In this document: piece after piece, positions 46,980-59,226 of the stretch
Position numbering within the stretch: the stretch's first letter is position 1
Layout: each line of letters starts with the position of its first letter
From: Apoda limacodes
Taxonomy: Eukaryota; Arthropoda; Insecta; Lepidoptera; Limacodidae
DNA length: 64,000 nt
Assembly: GCA_946406115.1 (NCBI GenBank)
Contig: OX291556.1
Coordinates: forward strand, 12,802,501 to 12,866,500
Reading direction: 5' to 3'
Notes under the pieces: model-generated
Database searches by the model: none
Seen by the model: only the letters and a program-made list of their open reading frames with translations
Told to the model about the DNA's origin: nothing
Translations under genes and position numbers: made by a program

Positions 46980-48545
46980 TTGACCGTAAGAGTTTTCCTC
47001 AAGACCTCTGACTTGGCTTAAAAACTGTATCCTTAGTGTAAGTTTATCAATTAATTATATTTTACGAAACTGTCGCGTCAACGTTTAAAACGCCAAACTG
47101 TCAGTTAATGGTAAATGTGTGAGTGCAAGTTTCTTTACTAAATACTGTCAGTTTTGCGTTAAATTACGAAATAATAAGTTAAATTTCAATAGTAAAATAT
47201 AACAATCTTCTCACAACAAAAATTACTTAACTACTACGAAGTTAGTGTTATTGACTTCGGTAAATGTTAAATTTGTACCTCGTACTCACAGAAACAATGC
47301 AAAGCTATGTAAAACGCGATTAGATAAATCACGGTGCGGTGGCGATACAACTCACACTTGCGTAGGCTAGGAGTGGGACAAATCCTGAGATCTCAAGATT
47401 TTTTCTCTTCTCAGGATTACGGCTGGATTTTGGAAATCTAAGGATTTTTATAAGTAAAGAAGAGTATATTTTTTTAAATATTTTAGTACCCTGCTTATGC
47501 AGTGTAATGCAGTGCGTGAACAAAATTAACAATAATATGACGTTTTGACTGTAAATTACGTTTTGGGAAAAAAAAGGAATTGCAAAAAATCAGATTTTTT
47601 TTAAGGTAATCAGGCATTTTCTCAGGACTTTTTCATCTGGTAACCCTACACTCACGTCAACTTCACGTTACTGTGTTTATAGTTAAAAACTCACACTAAC
47701 TCGGTTGTAAATTATTGATACCATTAAGTACGAAAACGATAACGAGTACCATTGAAACAGAACACTGTAGTTGTAGAGTTAGAGACAACATTATTAGCAA
47801 AATATATTTTTTGGTATTTATAGTTGGATTTTATTAGAGTTGTGGAATATGAAACTATCTTTAATGTTTAAATGATACCGACATCACAAAATGTATCTAT
47901 AATTGCTAAACGTGTGTCAAATAAACTTCACAAATATCTAAGAACGTTTTCATCCAATACGCTGTAGAGAGGATACAGTTTTATTTAATATATGGCAATT
48001 GTTGTTAAAGATCCATAGTTTTTACAAAAATGCAGAAGCCACTTGCCCCATTCGTTATTTTAATTTTCTAATTTGGACTTTTGAAACTATCATGCTAGTA
48101 CAATAATTTTAAACTTAAAACTCAATTTCAGTCATATTTAAGAAAGCCTGTGTAAATCATTTACAAATTTTCAAATTACTAATCACAAAACAAATGTACA
48201 TGGGGGCATGGGCGCAGACAGCTATTAAATTAGGGTGGGGCAGACTGGGCTTAGGCACTTGCTTAAGGCTTGATTTATTACAGGAAAAATGTAGGTACTA
48301 TACAGGCATAATTCTTAAGTTTAAGTATATAAATTGTTATTGTTTATTCTTTTTTTTATGCCCTAAACCTTGGATTAACCTGGATACGCCCATGCATGTT
48401 GCTGATTCGGTTGCCTAATATAGGACATCTTATTATTACCTCTAGACGTCACATGACTGGTACCCTTATACACTTTCACTATTACGTGCTAAAAATTCTA
48501 ATAATGATTACTTAACCTGTATTTGTTAAACACTACAGTAGGTAC
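46980..48545. other. no recognised gene
   Basis: AT-rich. Positions 47365-47645 contain reiterated CTCAGGA/AATCCTGAG-like words in both orientations and may be a decayed inverted-repeat element. Confidence 0.35.
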
Positions 48546-48547
48546 CA

Positions 48548-48785
48548 ACATATACTTTTGCCCACGCTTCCACCCGCACTAAATTTGGTTATCGATGTAG
48601 GATTTCAACGGTAACTCTTCAATTTTAGAAAAAAAACCGACTCACACTTGACTTTTTCTAGTCTATGTCCTTTTCCGGGACTCAAACTATCTCCGTGCCT
48701 AATTTCATCTTAATCCGTACAGCGGTTTAAGCGTGAAGAGGTGACAGATAGGCAGACAACTTTCGCATTTATAAAATAAGTATAA
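48548..48785 (-). mobile_element. Helitron-like element
   Basis: CACGCTTCCACCCGCACTAA, TTGGTTATCGATGTAGGATT, TCCTTTTCCGGGACTCAAAC, AGCGGTTTAAGCGTGAAGAG and the end TTTATAAAATAAGTAT match the 44630-45170 element in order. Confidence 0.6.
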
Positions 48786-48789
48786 ATAA

Positions 48790-50165
48790 AAAAATTGTCA
48801 AACATTAAAGCAGATACTTGATTGGTTTTTTCATTTTTTACTTTGCTTATATACTGTACACTAACCAAAAAAAGCATAAAAAATGTATTCGCTATTAAAA
48901 GACCAATAAAATTCGCAAATGTCAAAATTGTCAAGTATCGAGGCGATCAAAACATTAATTTATAAAAAACCGGTGCAGAAATCGGCAGACACAGTGTAAC
49001 CTGCCCTTACTAAATCACAATTCGATTAACGAGATGAATACCCTAATCTCATTCATATTCCAAGAATAATGTCGTGTGAAAATAGCACGAGTCAAGCTGT
49101 CATGTCAACTGTCAAGTAAGTGTTAGATCAACGAATTCGAATTACATTATTAAGTTATTGAGAATTCTATCATTTTTCCACAAATGTTTTTGCCATAATA
49201 TATTTGAAATATTACATTAATATTTCAATAAAATAAAAGGTAAATACAAATTATGTTTTACAAGTTTCTATTTTGTATTAGGTTTTACTAAACCAATATT
49301 CAAACACATTGAATATGTGCAGAAGATATTTATTTAACATGATTATTAATGTATACTAATATTATAAAAAGATAAACTTTTAATGTTTGTTTGTAAACAA
49401 GACTTACAAGAGTGTAAACTCTGCAACCACTGAACCAATTGCAAAAAATATTTTACTAATAGAAAGATACAATGAATGACAAAGGTTATTAAATGATTGT
49501 TCTTAGTTTAAAATATCAATATTTGTAAATCAAATCGTATTCAAAAAAAAAGCACATGTACGGCAAGCGTTGCAACGAACCAATGATGTGTGGTTAACTG
49601 GTTTTTAGCTCTAGGATAACTGGATAACCTGATATAAAAATTATATATTCGTTTTTTTTTATTTGTTCCTATATGAACCATGGTAAGTATGCCATTTAGT
49701 GTAAAAGTACTGTTTCAACCTAAGTTAGTGTAAGTGAGTAAGGTATCTAAGTGTAAGAATTCTATAAGAAGTGCATCTGGTAATGCGTTTGTTATCGCAG
49801 ACTTCGACGTCCTCATCGAAACGGCCATTTTGCCATCTTAGAATTCGCTCTTTTTTTCGTTCTTATAAATAATTAAAAATCATAATTGTAATCGGATTCA
49901 ATAGTGTATTATTGTCATAGGTGAAAATCGGTGATGGTAATAATATTGCTAATCATCAAAGAAGTTTACGACATTGTGTGCCGGTAAATTAGCCATATCA
50001 TTATTTATGCGCTCGCAGTTGTAACAAACAGCATCAATTATCGGAATATTTGAATATATGTGAACGGCTATTTAAGTAATTTCTGTCCTGTTTAAATATT
50101 TTTCGTCGCAAAACTACAATAAATAAAGTAATAAACGGTCAAGTGCAAGTCGGACAGAAACAAAA
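48790..50165. other. no recognised gene; Helitron-like start at 49350
   Basis: GTATACTAATATTATAAAAA at 49351 and GCAACCACTGAACCAATTGC at 49423 match the plus-strand start of the Helitron-like family. The end of that element is not found. The rest is unassigned. Confidence 0.4.
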
Positions 50166-50171
50166 AAAAAT

Positions 50172-50237
50172 TGGCTGTCAACCAAGACGGTCACCGATCC
50201 AATACCTTACCACGCTCCACGACGTTGCTAAACTTCG
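50172..50237 (-). pseudogene. 5S rRNA-derived relic
   Basis: The plus strand reads ACGGTCACCGATCC, TACCACGCTCCACG and ACGTTGCTAAACTTCG, which is the reverse complement of the conserved middle and 3' half of animal 5S rRNA (the GAAGTTAAGCAACGTCGGGC region and the GATGGGTGACCG region), with several changes. GGCTGTCAACCAAG just before it resembles the 3' end with an internal deletion. The 5' third is missing. It is either a 5S pseudogene or the head of a 5S-derived SINE. Confidence 0.7.
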
Positions 50238-50574
50238 CATTTCGTTTTTAATACAAATACTTTGCTGGGCCACAAGTATGTTCCTCTCAATAATTTGTAG
50301 TTAGTAATAAAAGTCAGTAAGATTCTCTTAATAAATGGATTGTATTAAATTAATTTCTGGAAACATGCACGGAAGCTACATTCGTAGTGATCGTAAATAC
50401 GTCTGTCAAAACAGGATCAATATGTCCTATCACTTCGGGCCAGCATTGTTTGTGTCAGCACATTCAATCATGTGCACAAAGATCAGGGACGAATGATGGA
50501 TTAGGATTATAAGCTATCTATTGTTAAATCTAACTCTGGCAAATGCATATTCAAAATTAAAAATCGCACTTTAC

Positions 50575-51312
50575 ACTAATATTATGAAGGCGAAAGTTTG
50601 TATGTTTGTTTTGGTATGGAGGTAGCTGGCACCCTGGATTAACAAATAGGCTACTTTATCCCAAAATAATAACAAGTTCCCGTGGGAATATCTATAACTG
50701 AGTTTAAACAAACTATAGCTGCAACTATGGCAAACTTTATAAGTTCCACGCTGATAACTAAAATCTAGTACCAATATATATATTCGTGTTTTAGAGCATT
50801 TGCTTTTTAGAGTTTCACAGCCAAATGACAAATCGGAACCTTAATAGTTTCGTCATATCCATCCGTCCGTTCGTCTGTATGTTACAGCCTTATTATTCCG
50901 CCGTATATGCATCGATTCTAATTAAATTAAACAGAAAGTTGTTTTTTGTGAGCTGCCTCATAGATATGAAATATAAGTGAAGCGAGAACAATTTAAGTGG
51001 TAGCTCAAAAACCAGAAATCGCACTGTATAAGTAATATAGGTTAGGTTAGGTTTAGGTTCTCTTGTGACAACGTAGATGCGGAGCGACCGAATTAAGTTT
51101 TCCATACTAAACGACCTGCTAAACAGCGGATTCAATTTTCGGTCGACGACATATACATTGAACAAAGGAATGAAATTCCTCGCCCAATTATGTGGAATAT
51201 CTTTCGAGTTTAATTGTGTCCCGCTAACTTTTAAGCCGCGTGTCATAAATATTTGAAAAAAATAAAGATAATAGGGATTCATAAATACTATAGCACGGAC
51301 GCTAAGCTAGTT
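50575..51312 (+). mobile_element. Helitron-like element, approximate limits
   Basis: The start TTACACTAATATTATGAAGG fits the family's 5' end, and AGTTCCCGTGGGAATATC is a common internal motif. GCACGGACGCTAAGCTAG at 51293-51310 would be a CTAG-containing 3' end. The middle has the short telomere-like run and a repeat fragment (CGTCATATCCATCCGTCCGT at 50851), so further insertions are likely. Confidence 0.4.
51038..51058 (+). repeat. short interstitial TTAGG run
   Basis: About three and a half units of the insect telomere motif with one extra T. It may be chance or a repair scar. Confidence 0.6.
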
Positions 51313-51424
51313 TGAACAAAATCGGTTTATACGTTTTTTACATAATCGCAATAGCTGTTATTCAACGGAACCTTGCCCTTTCCTACGAAAAACTTAATGC
51401 GCGTACACTCACTTGGCCGGTTTT

Positions 51425-51560
51425 TTAGGGTTTCTTGGTCAACAAGGAACACTAATCAGAGACCATTAGTACTAGAAAACTGTAATTTGGCATGGCTGTA
51501 TGTATACCCATACATAATAATTAGGCTGACAAATTGGTATAATAAAATTGAAAAAAAATT
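51425..51560 (+). repeat. dispersed LINE-type tail, second copy
   Basis: GGTCAACAAGGAACAC, CATTAGTACTAGAAAACTGT and TTAGGCTGACAAATTGGTAT follow the order of 905-1085. Confidence 0.5.
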
Positions 51561-51599
51561 TTGGGGTACTCTTTCTAGGATGTCTACCCATATGTCGTT

Positions 51600-52430
51600 G
51601 GGTAGACTATAAGTTGGTACTTGTGTAAAACAGGTATTATGGTTAAATACTCCACTTTTCGAGACGTCCAATCACCAAATAGATTGTATTACAGTGCTAA
51701 ATAATGAAAATACCAGATTGCCGCTTTTTACAACTGAATTTAGTCGTGAAATCCAAAATGGCGAGCTCTTGTCATGATTTAGAACCTTATTTTAAATTAA
51801 ACTAACTTTAAATAAGAACCATTTTTAAAATTATGCCAAAAATGTAATGCAAATCCCATGAAATCATACAAACTCAACTGAAATTGTTAACACCATCAAG
51901 TAAAAATAGACTTTGGATCATTGTTTTACAATTCAAAATAGGTTAGGGAAGGCTGCTCAAACTTGCTGCAAGTATCATCCTAATTCCAAAACAAGAGCTC
52001 CTGATATTTTACTAGAATTAAATTTGTACATGTAATTTTTAGTTTTATTCCAGACAAAATGTAAATTTACCTCCTTACCTAAGAGATTCTGGTTCCGGCT
52101 TGTTTTTTGTGCATGTAATTTAGGTAGTACCTTAATGCACGGCAGTTAGAGATCAGTTTGGATTTTTTTTAATTTTCCGTTCGTACCAAAATCGTCAAAA
52201 TAGGAACTCTTTCAAATACACAAAGAAATCATCTCATTTAGACTACAAAGGAGCTCATAAGTAGTGTACCATGTGCCTTCAGTATATTTTTACATGACGA
52301 ATATCGCTTAATCTACATCTAGCGATACTCAATTTTCATACTTTTTAGGATTCCGTACTCATAATGCAGAAACTACACCTTTAAAAAATCGTGCACTAGC
52401 GTTACACACAGTAGGCTGCCGCATTTCAGC
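51600..52430. other. no recognised gene
   Basis: AT-rich, nothing recognised. Confidence 0.4.
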
Positions 52431-52440
52431 TTGGAGCTTA

Positions 52441-52563
52441 ATGCGAAAAGTCTCGAATGCCTCAGACTCGTGAATTCAGAAGTAAAATGTGTGCGAGTAC
52501 TTTCTTGGGTAACGAGCATACATTGGTCTCTCGAATGCCCGAGTCAGGAAAGACTTTTCGCAA
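52441..52563. repeat. inverted repeat with repeated core
   Basis: TGCGAAAAGTCT at 52442 is inverted as AGACTTTTCGCA, which ends at 52562. The inner parts CCTCAGACTCG and CGAGTCAGG also pair. CTCGAATGCC is in direct repeat at 52453 and 52530. Confidence 0.6.
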
Positions 52564-52564
52564 T

Positions 52565-53505
52565 AGGTTCCCTTGTTTAGTCTCGAGAGGCAAGATACCT
52601 ACTTCCATACATTTTTATACAACGCGAAACCTGAGTATTCCTGACTTTTTCGAATTAAACTCTCTGATCCAGCATCTGACAAACCGACTCTAACTACCTA
52701 CCTAGCTTTTTGAAAATTTTCATTTATAAAACTTATCGCCAAAATAGCTAATTGAATCAGTTTCTGTTGATATCAGTAAAAAAATATAGTTATTCAAAAT
52801 CATCATTTGAACCGTTTTCTATTAAAGACAACTGAATTATTCTAAATTACTTAAATACAAATAAAGTATTTTATTTATTATGTTTGTTACAAAACAAAAC
52901 CAGATAAAAATGAGATGTTCTATATAATCTAATACAAAAAAAAAATCTTATCGACATTAACAAAAAGACTGGACTGGTGGGATTACATTTGGAGCACAAA
53001 AGCCATAGCTGTGGTCTTTGTGCCAACAAGTGCTTCTATCAGAGTTTTTAAAAAATGTACATTCAAGTATGAGAAAATTCACGTAATCCAAACACAAGAG
53101 AACAATCAAATTAAGCGATAGCTTTGGGTGAAATACAGCTGTCTTTTTTTGACCACATAAGGACCTTTCTTTTACGAATTGTATCCGTGAGATTTTTATC
53201 AGTGTGTGTGATTATAGGTATTTCAATATAGGTAGTGACTTCCTTTATATTTGAATTTCAGTTACTGCGGTTATTGCGGACCCTACAGTGCGCGTAAATC
53301 TACACGCATTGGGCCTGTTTTTTGTACTATGGTTAAAAGTGTAAGACACAAAATTAAATATTTAGAATTAGAATTATAAACAGATTTCGTCAGAGTATTT
53401 ATAAAGGTGTATTACTTTAAATCTCTTAACATAAAGTTTTCAACTTTTCTAGTTAATAACTTAATCCGCGTTTGAAGCAAGAGGAAAATATATACCTACT
53501 AGACT
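52565..53505. other. no recognised gene
   Basis: AT-rich, nothing recognised. Confidence 0.4.
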
Positions 53506-53507
53506 TT

Positions 53508-53832
53508 GCCAGCGGCTCCGCCGCCCTAAAGTCGGTTACCAGCGTGGTTATTATATATAAATATTTAATTCAGTTAATAAGTTATACTAATGAATTGCTA
53601 TAGCATACTATAGGTGCAGAAGTAATAGTAATAGTTCGTTTAACTCTGTAATAGTTATTCTCGCAGGAACTTTTGATTTTTTAGGGATAAAAAGCCTATA
53701 TGCTATTCCAGGACTTTACCTATACGTAAGACAAGTTTTATTCCGATCCGTCCAGTGGTTGAAGCGTGATTGAGTAACAAACATCCATCCAGACATACAA
53801 ACTTTCACATTTATAATATTAGTAGGATTTAA
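53508..53832 (-). mobile_element. Helitron-like element
   Basis: CTAGACTTTGCCAGCGGCTC at the left end, ATCCGTCCAGTGGTTGAAGC inside and TTATAATATTAGTAGGAT at the right end match the 44.6-kb family. Confidence 0.6.
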
Positions 53833-54542
53833 CGTTAATTTATTTTTGCAATCCGCCAATTCCTATATATTTATCCGCTTTAACAACATTTTGCGTTACT
53901 GTGCCCCTAAAAAGAATTCATGATCATCGATTTGTATACAACTTACTTAACTAACCTAAATTTTTATCTGATTTCTATTCCTGTATTTTGTTCACGTTGG
54001 TTTTAAGTTTAATTTGAAATACTTTTTATACGCCGTGGGCTTAAAAGTTTCGTCAGAAAGTTCGTGATTTGAATTTACCTTGTATTCTACAGTTCAAGAC
54101 AGGTTTTTAAATCTCCAGGATTTCCAGGATAATAATCATTTACATTTATTGAATTTTACGTGGGATGGGATACTGAAAGCGGTTTAAAGGTGAAAATACT
54201 TTTCGAGGCCTATAAAAACGTCCCAATTGTACATTTTAATGCATATTTTTTTACGTTTTGAGACAATCCTAAAATATTATTTTCTTATTCAGAATGACAA
54301 ACACATACCTGAATGATGACTTTTATCAAAATATGTGAGTTTAAAAAAAAAGTTGTTTGGTAACGCAGTGGTCATTATTTTTTAGGGGTTATGAGGACTT
54401 GTAACGCAGTGATAATTTGAGTAACAAATAAGACTTTTTTGAGGCAAAAAACCTAGGAGGGTGGGGAAATTTGTAATAAACATTGAGCCCCGGTTGGTAA
54501 TTAACGTAAAACTACTAGGAAAATATTTCGAGTCATCTAGAA

Positions 54543-54600
54543 TTCTGACTCGCGCACGAAGGGTTCCGTACCATTATCTATAAAAAACACTTAATTTTAC
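54543..54600 (+). repeat. fragment of the stacked-tail LINE repeat
   Basis: TCTGACTCGCGCACGAAGGG and TTCCGTACCATTATCTATAA match 15190-15230. The repeat stops near the LINE inserted at about 54646. Confidence 0.6.
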
Positions 54601-54645
54601 CGTTTTTTTTTTTAAATAAAATAATCTCAAAGGTAACAGGAATAT

Positions 54646-54993
54646 TTTGTTCTAAGGAATTGTTCGAAATGATGCCCACGGCTACTTTCTACCATCGCAC
54701 CGCTCGCCATCGGCAGGTAATTCATTCTCACACTTTAGAACCTAAATGGTCGCGTACAGGGCGGTTTCAGAGAAACTTCCTCCCGCGAACGCTTAAGTTG
54801 TGGAATGAGCTCCCTGCCAAGGTTTCCTCCAAGGACTACAGTATGGAGTTGTTGAAGAAAGAAGTTATTAGATTTCTGAAGGGTCGGCAACGCGCGAGTG
54901 ATACCCCTGGTGTTGCAAGCGTTCATAGGCTACGGTGACTGCTTACCATCAGGCGGACCGTAAGCTTGTTTGCCACCTTAGTGGTATTAAAAA
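54646..54993 (+). mobile_element. jockey-like LINE 3' end with poly(A)
   Basis: Open frame from 54660 to 54938 encodes the reverse transcriptase C-terminus: FEMMPTATFYHRTARHRQ, RFQRNFLPRTLKLWNELPAK, FLKGRQRASDTPGVASVHR. Then comes the 3' tail (ACCATCAGGCGGACCGTAAG) and an A-run at about 54979-54992. The copy has no stop in this part, so it is young, but it is 5'-truncated to about 350 bp. Confidence 0.88.
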
Positions 54994-54999
54994 AAAAAA

Positions 55000-55560
55000 A
55001 AACATACATACTACATTTATCAAAAGCTAAGCCTTGTGACTTTGACTGAAATTTGAAATAGCTAAAATCCTCTTTTGGTCCTCGTCGCAAAAAATTAAAT
55101 ATCTAATGCGTGTAGATATTATTATAACTGTAACTACTTTCTACTACTAGCATATATTGTGGCTCCAGTAATAGTACACTAAAAGCTTTAGTAAAATACT
55201 AAAGAAAAATCAGTATTTTCTTACACAATGAGCTAAGTTTCCGTTTCACTTTTTAAAAACAAAGCTATGACTTTGCCAGTTTTAATTCTATCTTTAAAAA
55301 TGACTCATTAATAATATATAGGTATAGTTATAAGTAATATGTATGTTAAATATCCTCCATATAAAATTCGATAATGTGTTAGTAACTTAGTTTGTTACTC
55401 CTCCACGCCGCAAAAACTAAACTTTATGGCAAACTCTAGGAGTTCCCGTGGGGATCCCACGCAGATTACCTATGTTGTGCGGGCAAGGAAGGAATGTAAA
55501 ATTTATGTTAATTTTTTTTTAATTTTGGCTAACCTGATATTATTAATATTAAAGAATTTT
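55000..55560. other. no recognised gene; Helitron-like debris
   Basis: GGAGTTCCCGTGGGGATCCC at about 55438 is the internal motif also seen at 50676. The ends of that element are not clear. Confidence 0.4.
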
Positions 55561-55563
55561 TAG

Positions 55564-55773
55564 TATAGCACGGACGCGAAGTAGGAAGAATTTCGATCAA
55601 TAACCTGTCACTATTTGTCTCTGTTGCACGCGCATAATTATTTGCCGACGCGCTAGCACAGATGCGATGACCAACCGCTGTCATTAGAAATTACTACTTT
55701 TTGACCACTGGACACAGGCTAAACAGTAAAAGGTCTATGGACGAAATTCTTTGTGCTTCGCGTCCGTGCTATA
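55564..55773. mobile_element. 210-bp MITE with 32-bp TIRs
   Basis: The left end TATAGCACGGACGCGAAG is matched exactly, inverted, by the right end. After a 4-base mismatch the pairing continues with AAGAATTTCG, giving about 32 bp. TA is present at both outer edges, compatible with a Tc1/mariner-type TA target duplication. It is non-coding. A lone related end lies at 51289-51302. Confidence 0.8.
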
Positions 55774-55774
55774 G

Positions 55775-57070
55775 TGATTGATATAAAGTATTATTGTTTA
55801 GAAAGAGATATAAAGAAAAGAATTAATGCAGCAGTAAACACGGGAAAACAGAAAACCATACGGATAGGAAATGAGCATTAATAGGTTTTTTACACAGAGA
55901 GTGAATATGTCTTCCTTATACCAACTCGTAAAAGAAAAATGATAAACTGTACTGTATTCGATATTTTACTATCTTTGTTTGTTGTTATTATTCTTTTCCT
56001 TTGATTCGATGTGTGATAAAGAATATTCGTACATTATTGTATTTTTTGTAACTTTTGTATAATATTGTAACTCACACTCACTTTATTCACTGCCACATCC
56101 GACGAATATTGTTTCGCTATAGGTCCTCTCTAGTGGAATAATGTAGCTTTCAAATAATAAAACAATTTTTGAAATAGGTGCAGTAGTTCTGGAGATTGTC
56201 CTCTACATACAAACAATCATCTATGCTATGCTTTATATGTATATAAAGCATTATATGCAATAAAAAAAATAGTACCTTTATAAACCTTATAATTTTTTTG
56301 TGGCATGGCATGCTATTAAATACAACAGGGTACGTGAGTAAGTATTTCATCTACGCTGCATTTATCATTGTTTAATGACATTGTTTAAATTAATAATTTC
56401 ATTTAGTTATAATAGCTATGTTGTGAATATGAGTCTCAACTTAAGCAAATTATGTCGGAAACACGAAGCGCGGTCTATATTTAAGAAGGCGCGATCTAGC
56501 TGAAACGTGTCTCTTTTCAATAATTAATAATAATAATACTCGTTGCTCGTGCTTTAATGTTTCAAATAAAAATTAAAAATAAAGTATGTACACTTTATGC
56601 AAACAAGTTGCTGAAAAGAATATAAATATGATTCTAGTTTTCTTAATTTCAAAATTAAAGTACGGGAGTATAAAAAACACGTTAAAGTTTTGGATAGGGT
56701 TCCTGACGTCCACTAGCGCCGTCAATGGTTATTTATGATTTCCTATTTAAACAATGCAAGTTTTAAAAATTTGCTTCTACAGAAATCAATTACAAGTTGC
56801 ATGCTATTTTTGGATAAAAAGTATTGTTTCTAAGATAAATAAATCGCTGAGTTGTAGATAGATAGCCTATAGCAAAAAAAAACATCTAGCTCTAAAAATC
56901 TTACCTCAATATCATATATTTGAAAAAATATATTTATTTTTAAGTTTTTGTTGGCATTTAAATTCTATTAACTCATTTCAGTAGATCATTTGAGTTATTA
57001 GTAAAAAGCAAGAGATAAGTACGTTCTAAACTACAACAAAGAAAATCCAACTCAAAAAAAAAAAAAAAAA
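55775..57070. other. no recognised gene
   Basis: AT-rich, nothing recognised. Confidence 0.4.
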
Positions 57071-57072
57071 AA

Positions 57073-57190
57073 GGGATTGAACCTGCAACTCATATGTATT
57101 TATATTGTATTTCTTAATGCTATGAAGATTTTGTGTGTTTGTAAAATTGATGTACTAGGACTTTATAAGTCTCTAGGAGTTGTACTAGTA
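57073..57190. repeat. uninterrupted relative of the 59-kb nested repeat
   Basis: GGGATTGAACCTGCAACTC, ATGTATTTATATTGTATTTC, AAGATTTTGTGTGTTTGTAA and GGACTTTATAAGTCTCTAGG match the host repeat at 59055-59965 without its two insertions. Confidence 0.7.
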
Positions 57191-57333
57191 TGTAACAATA
57201 TTAACTGCTGAAAATTTAGGTTCCCGCAGAGTGTTAAAACTAGTAAACGCCTGCGCGCCCGCATGCCTGTAATGGTGTACAAATATGGACTGTATCGAAT
57301 GAGTTTAATCAAATTTCAATTACATATCAGTGG

Positions 57334-57472
57334 AGTGCAACAAACTTCTCTGACCTGGTGCTGCGGTGGTCTAAAATCAAAACTACAATCGCCACATTGA
57401 AATGCTGGGATCTTACAAAGAAACTAGCGGCCAAACACCCAAGGCCAGAAAGTCAGAAAAGTTTGTTGCACT
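57334..57472. mobile_element. 139-bp MITE with about 22-bp TIRs
   Basis: AGTGCAACAAACTTCTCTGAC at the left is matched inverted by GTCAGAAAAGTTTGTTGCACT at the right with one mismatch. Looser pairing (CCTGG/CCAG) continues inside. No clear target duplication. Confidence 0.75.
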
Positions 57473-57474
57473 GT

Positions 57475-58425
57475 ATATTAATAAAAAAAAAGTGCAACGC
57501 TTATATCTTCATTTTATATTTTAGCTTACCTTTAAAAATTAGACGGATAAAATGTGCAGAACCCGGTGTAATGACATTAATGGCCAAAAGTCGTGCCGTG
57601 AAATTGTTTTTGAAAAAAACTCTCTCTTTGTGTACTTGCTCTACTTAAATTGATGTTAAAAGATGACTAATAAATGATTCGTCATTACTGTTTACTTTTC
57701 CATACGCCACACTTTTAGTTTACAGAGAAAAGTAGGATGGGCAAATTGTATGGAAGCTGGTACCCAAAAAGCAATTGCAATCAATGAAAATAATTTATGT
57801 GCCTTTTGAAAGGACTTTTTATGTTGAACAATAATCGATTTCGGGGATAGTTTCAGTTTGTTGACCTGACCGTTCAGAGATATACAACCTTAAATTTGTA
57901 AATCTTTTTACATCTTTCTGTGAATCATATTACATGTTTGGTTCTATGTTGCATATTTTCTGTTTAACTATTAGTTGCTTAGTTATTAGTTTATGATAAT
58001 ACACGGTGGGTAACAAATATTGCTTGCAAAGAAATTTGGTCAGGAAAATCAGAAATCTGTCTGTAAATATTTGTCTCATTTTTTATTCATGAATTTAGTT
58101 TTTTTCGGCAAATAAATAAATCTATCAAGAGGGATTGAAAATCTGTGTTCACAAACACGATATTTCATGTCCAAACAAATAGAAACAGAATTCCTTTTTT
58201 TACTTTTACCTTGACCAAACACATTTAATATTTGTGATGTATTGACAGTGTAACAGAAAAAAATGTGACAAAATTTATTCGTTTATGATCTTTGTTTACG
58301 GTGTTGCGTTCGCTCCTAAACAAAACTACTTACGTGTCGTATTCATAAGATAACAAATAATGAAAATCACTAACTGTTAAATGATTCACATTAATGAGAT
58401 ACTAAGAATAATGTAGTAAGTAGTA
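57475..58425. other. no recognised gene
   Basis: AT-rich, nothing recognised. Confidence 0.4.
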
Positions 58426-58429
58426 AGTC

Positions 58430-58712
58430 GGTGGTGGCCGAGGGGTTTAAATTTCACTTCACGTCCCAAGTGGCGGAGGTTCGAACCCCGGGGTCGGCGT
58501 GTACCAATGAGTCTTTTCTTAATTTCTCAAGTACACTGATTAATTTATTCACACGTGAAACATCGTGAGGAAACCTGCATACGTCAAGAAAAAAAAAAAC
58601 CTATTTGAAGTCCACACTCCGCAATGGGCCCGCGTGTGGACTATGGCCCAATCATCCTCGCTTATTATGAGGGTAGGCCGTGCCCCAGCAGTGGGGAGGT
58701 ATGAAGGCTGGC
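58430..58712 (+). mobile_element. tRNA-derived SINE (HaSE-like)
   Basis: The pol III A-box TGGCCGAGGGG is at 58435-58445 and the B-box GGTTCGAACC at 58478-58487. Next comes the typical moth SINE body ACATCGTGAGGAAACCTGCA (58560-58579), GTGTGGACTATGGCCCAATC, and a tail containing CCCCAGCAGTGGGG. CAGCAGTGG at 58686-58694 is shared with the end of the RTE LINE at 59462. The 3' limit is approximate. Confidence 0.8.
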
Positions 58713-59226
58713 AAGCAAGGAGAGTATCAGGTTTTGCGGATGTACGGTGTGCACCCGAACGTGTGCAACGAAATACATGTACGGTAACGAAGGAGCGCCT
58801 CTAGCGGACGCGTTTTGAAACGGTTTTTTCTCATATGACTTTTAATGAATACGCGAACACCATAGTCGAGTTACAAACACGGAAAAACAAACACTAGGCT
58901 CACAGGTATCTTGTTATAAGGGTTCCGTATATAGCCGAATGAATTAATGTTCATATATTATAACCTATGCTTTTGCTCTATCTTTAAGTTGATTTAATGA
59001 AATTTTACATAAAGATACGTTATTAGAAAATGTAAATAAAATATTTTATTTTCATAGGAAAGATGCAGTCAAAAGATTAACCTCGAGCCAGGACTGGAGT
59101 CCTGTAAAAATACAATGATTACAGTCCGTGTAAGTGCTCTTACAATATACAACCTTCAGGCAGTCATAAACGTAGAATAATTATTTCTATGTCTTTATGT
59201 ATATTTATATATATTATATTTATATA

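Noticed and set aside
51038..51058. Subtelomeric location
   Set aside because: Three to four TTAGG units alone do not indicate a telomere, and no other telomeric or telomere-targeting element was seen.
54735..54926. Minus-strand ORF over the LINE at 54.7 kb, and the plus-strand ORFs over the LINE at 60.6 kb
   Set aside because: They are antisense shadows of the LINE reverse transcriptase frame.
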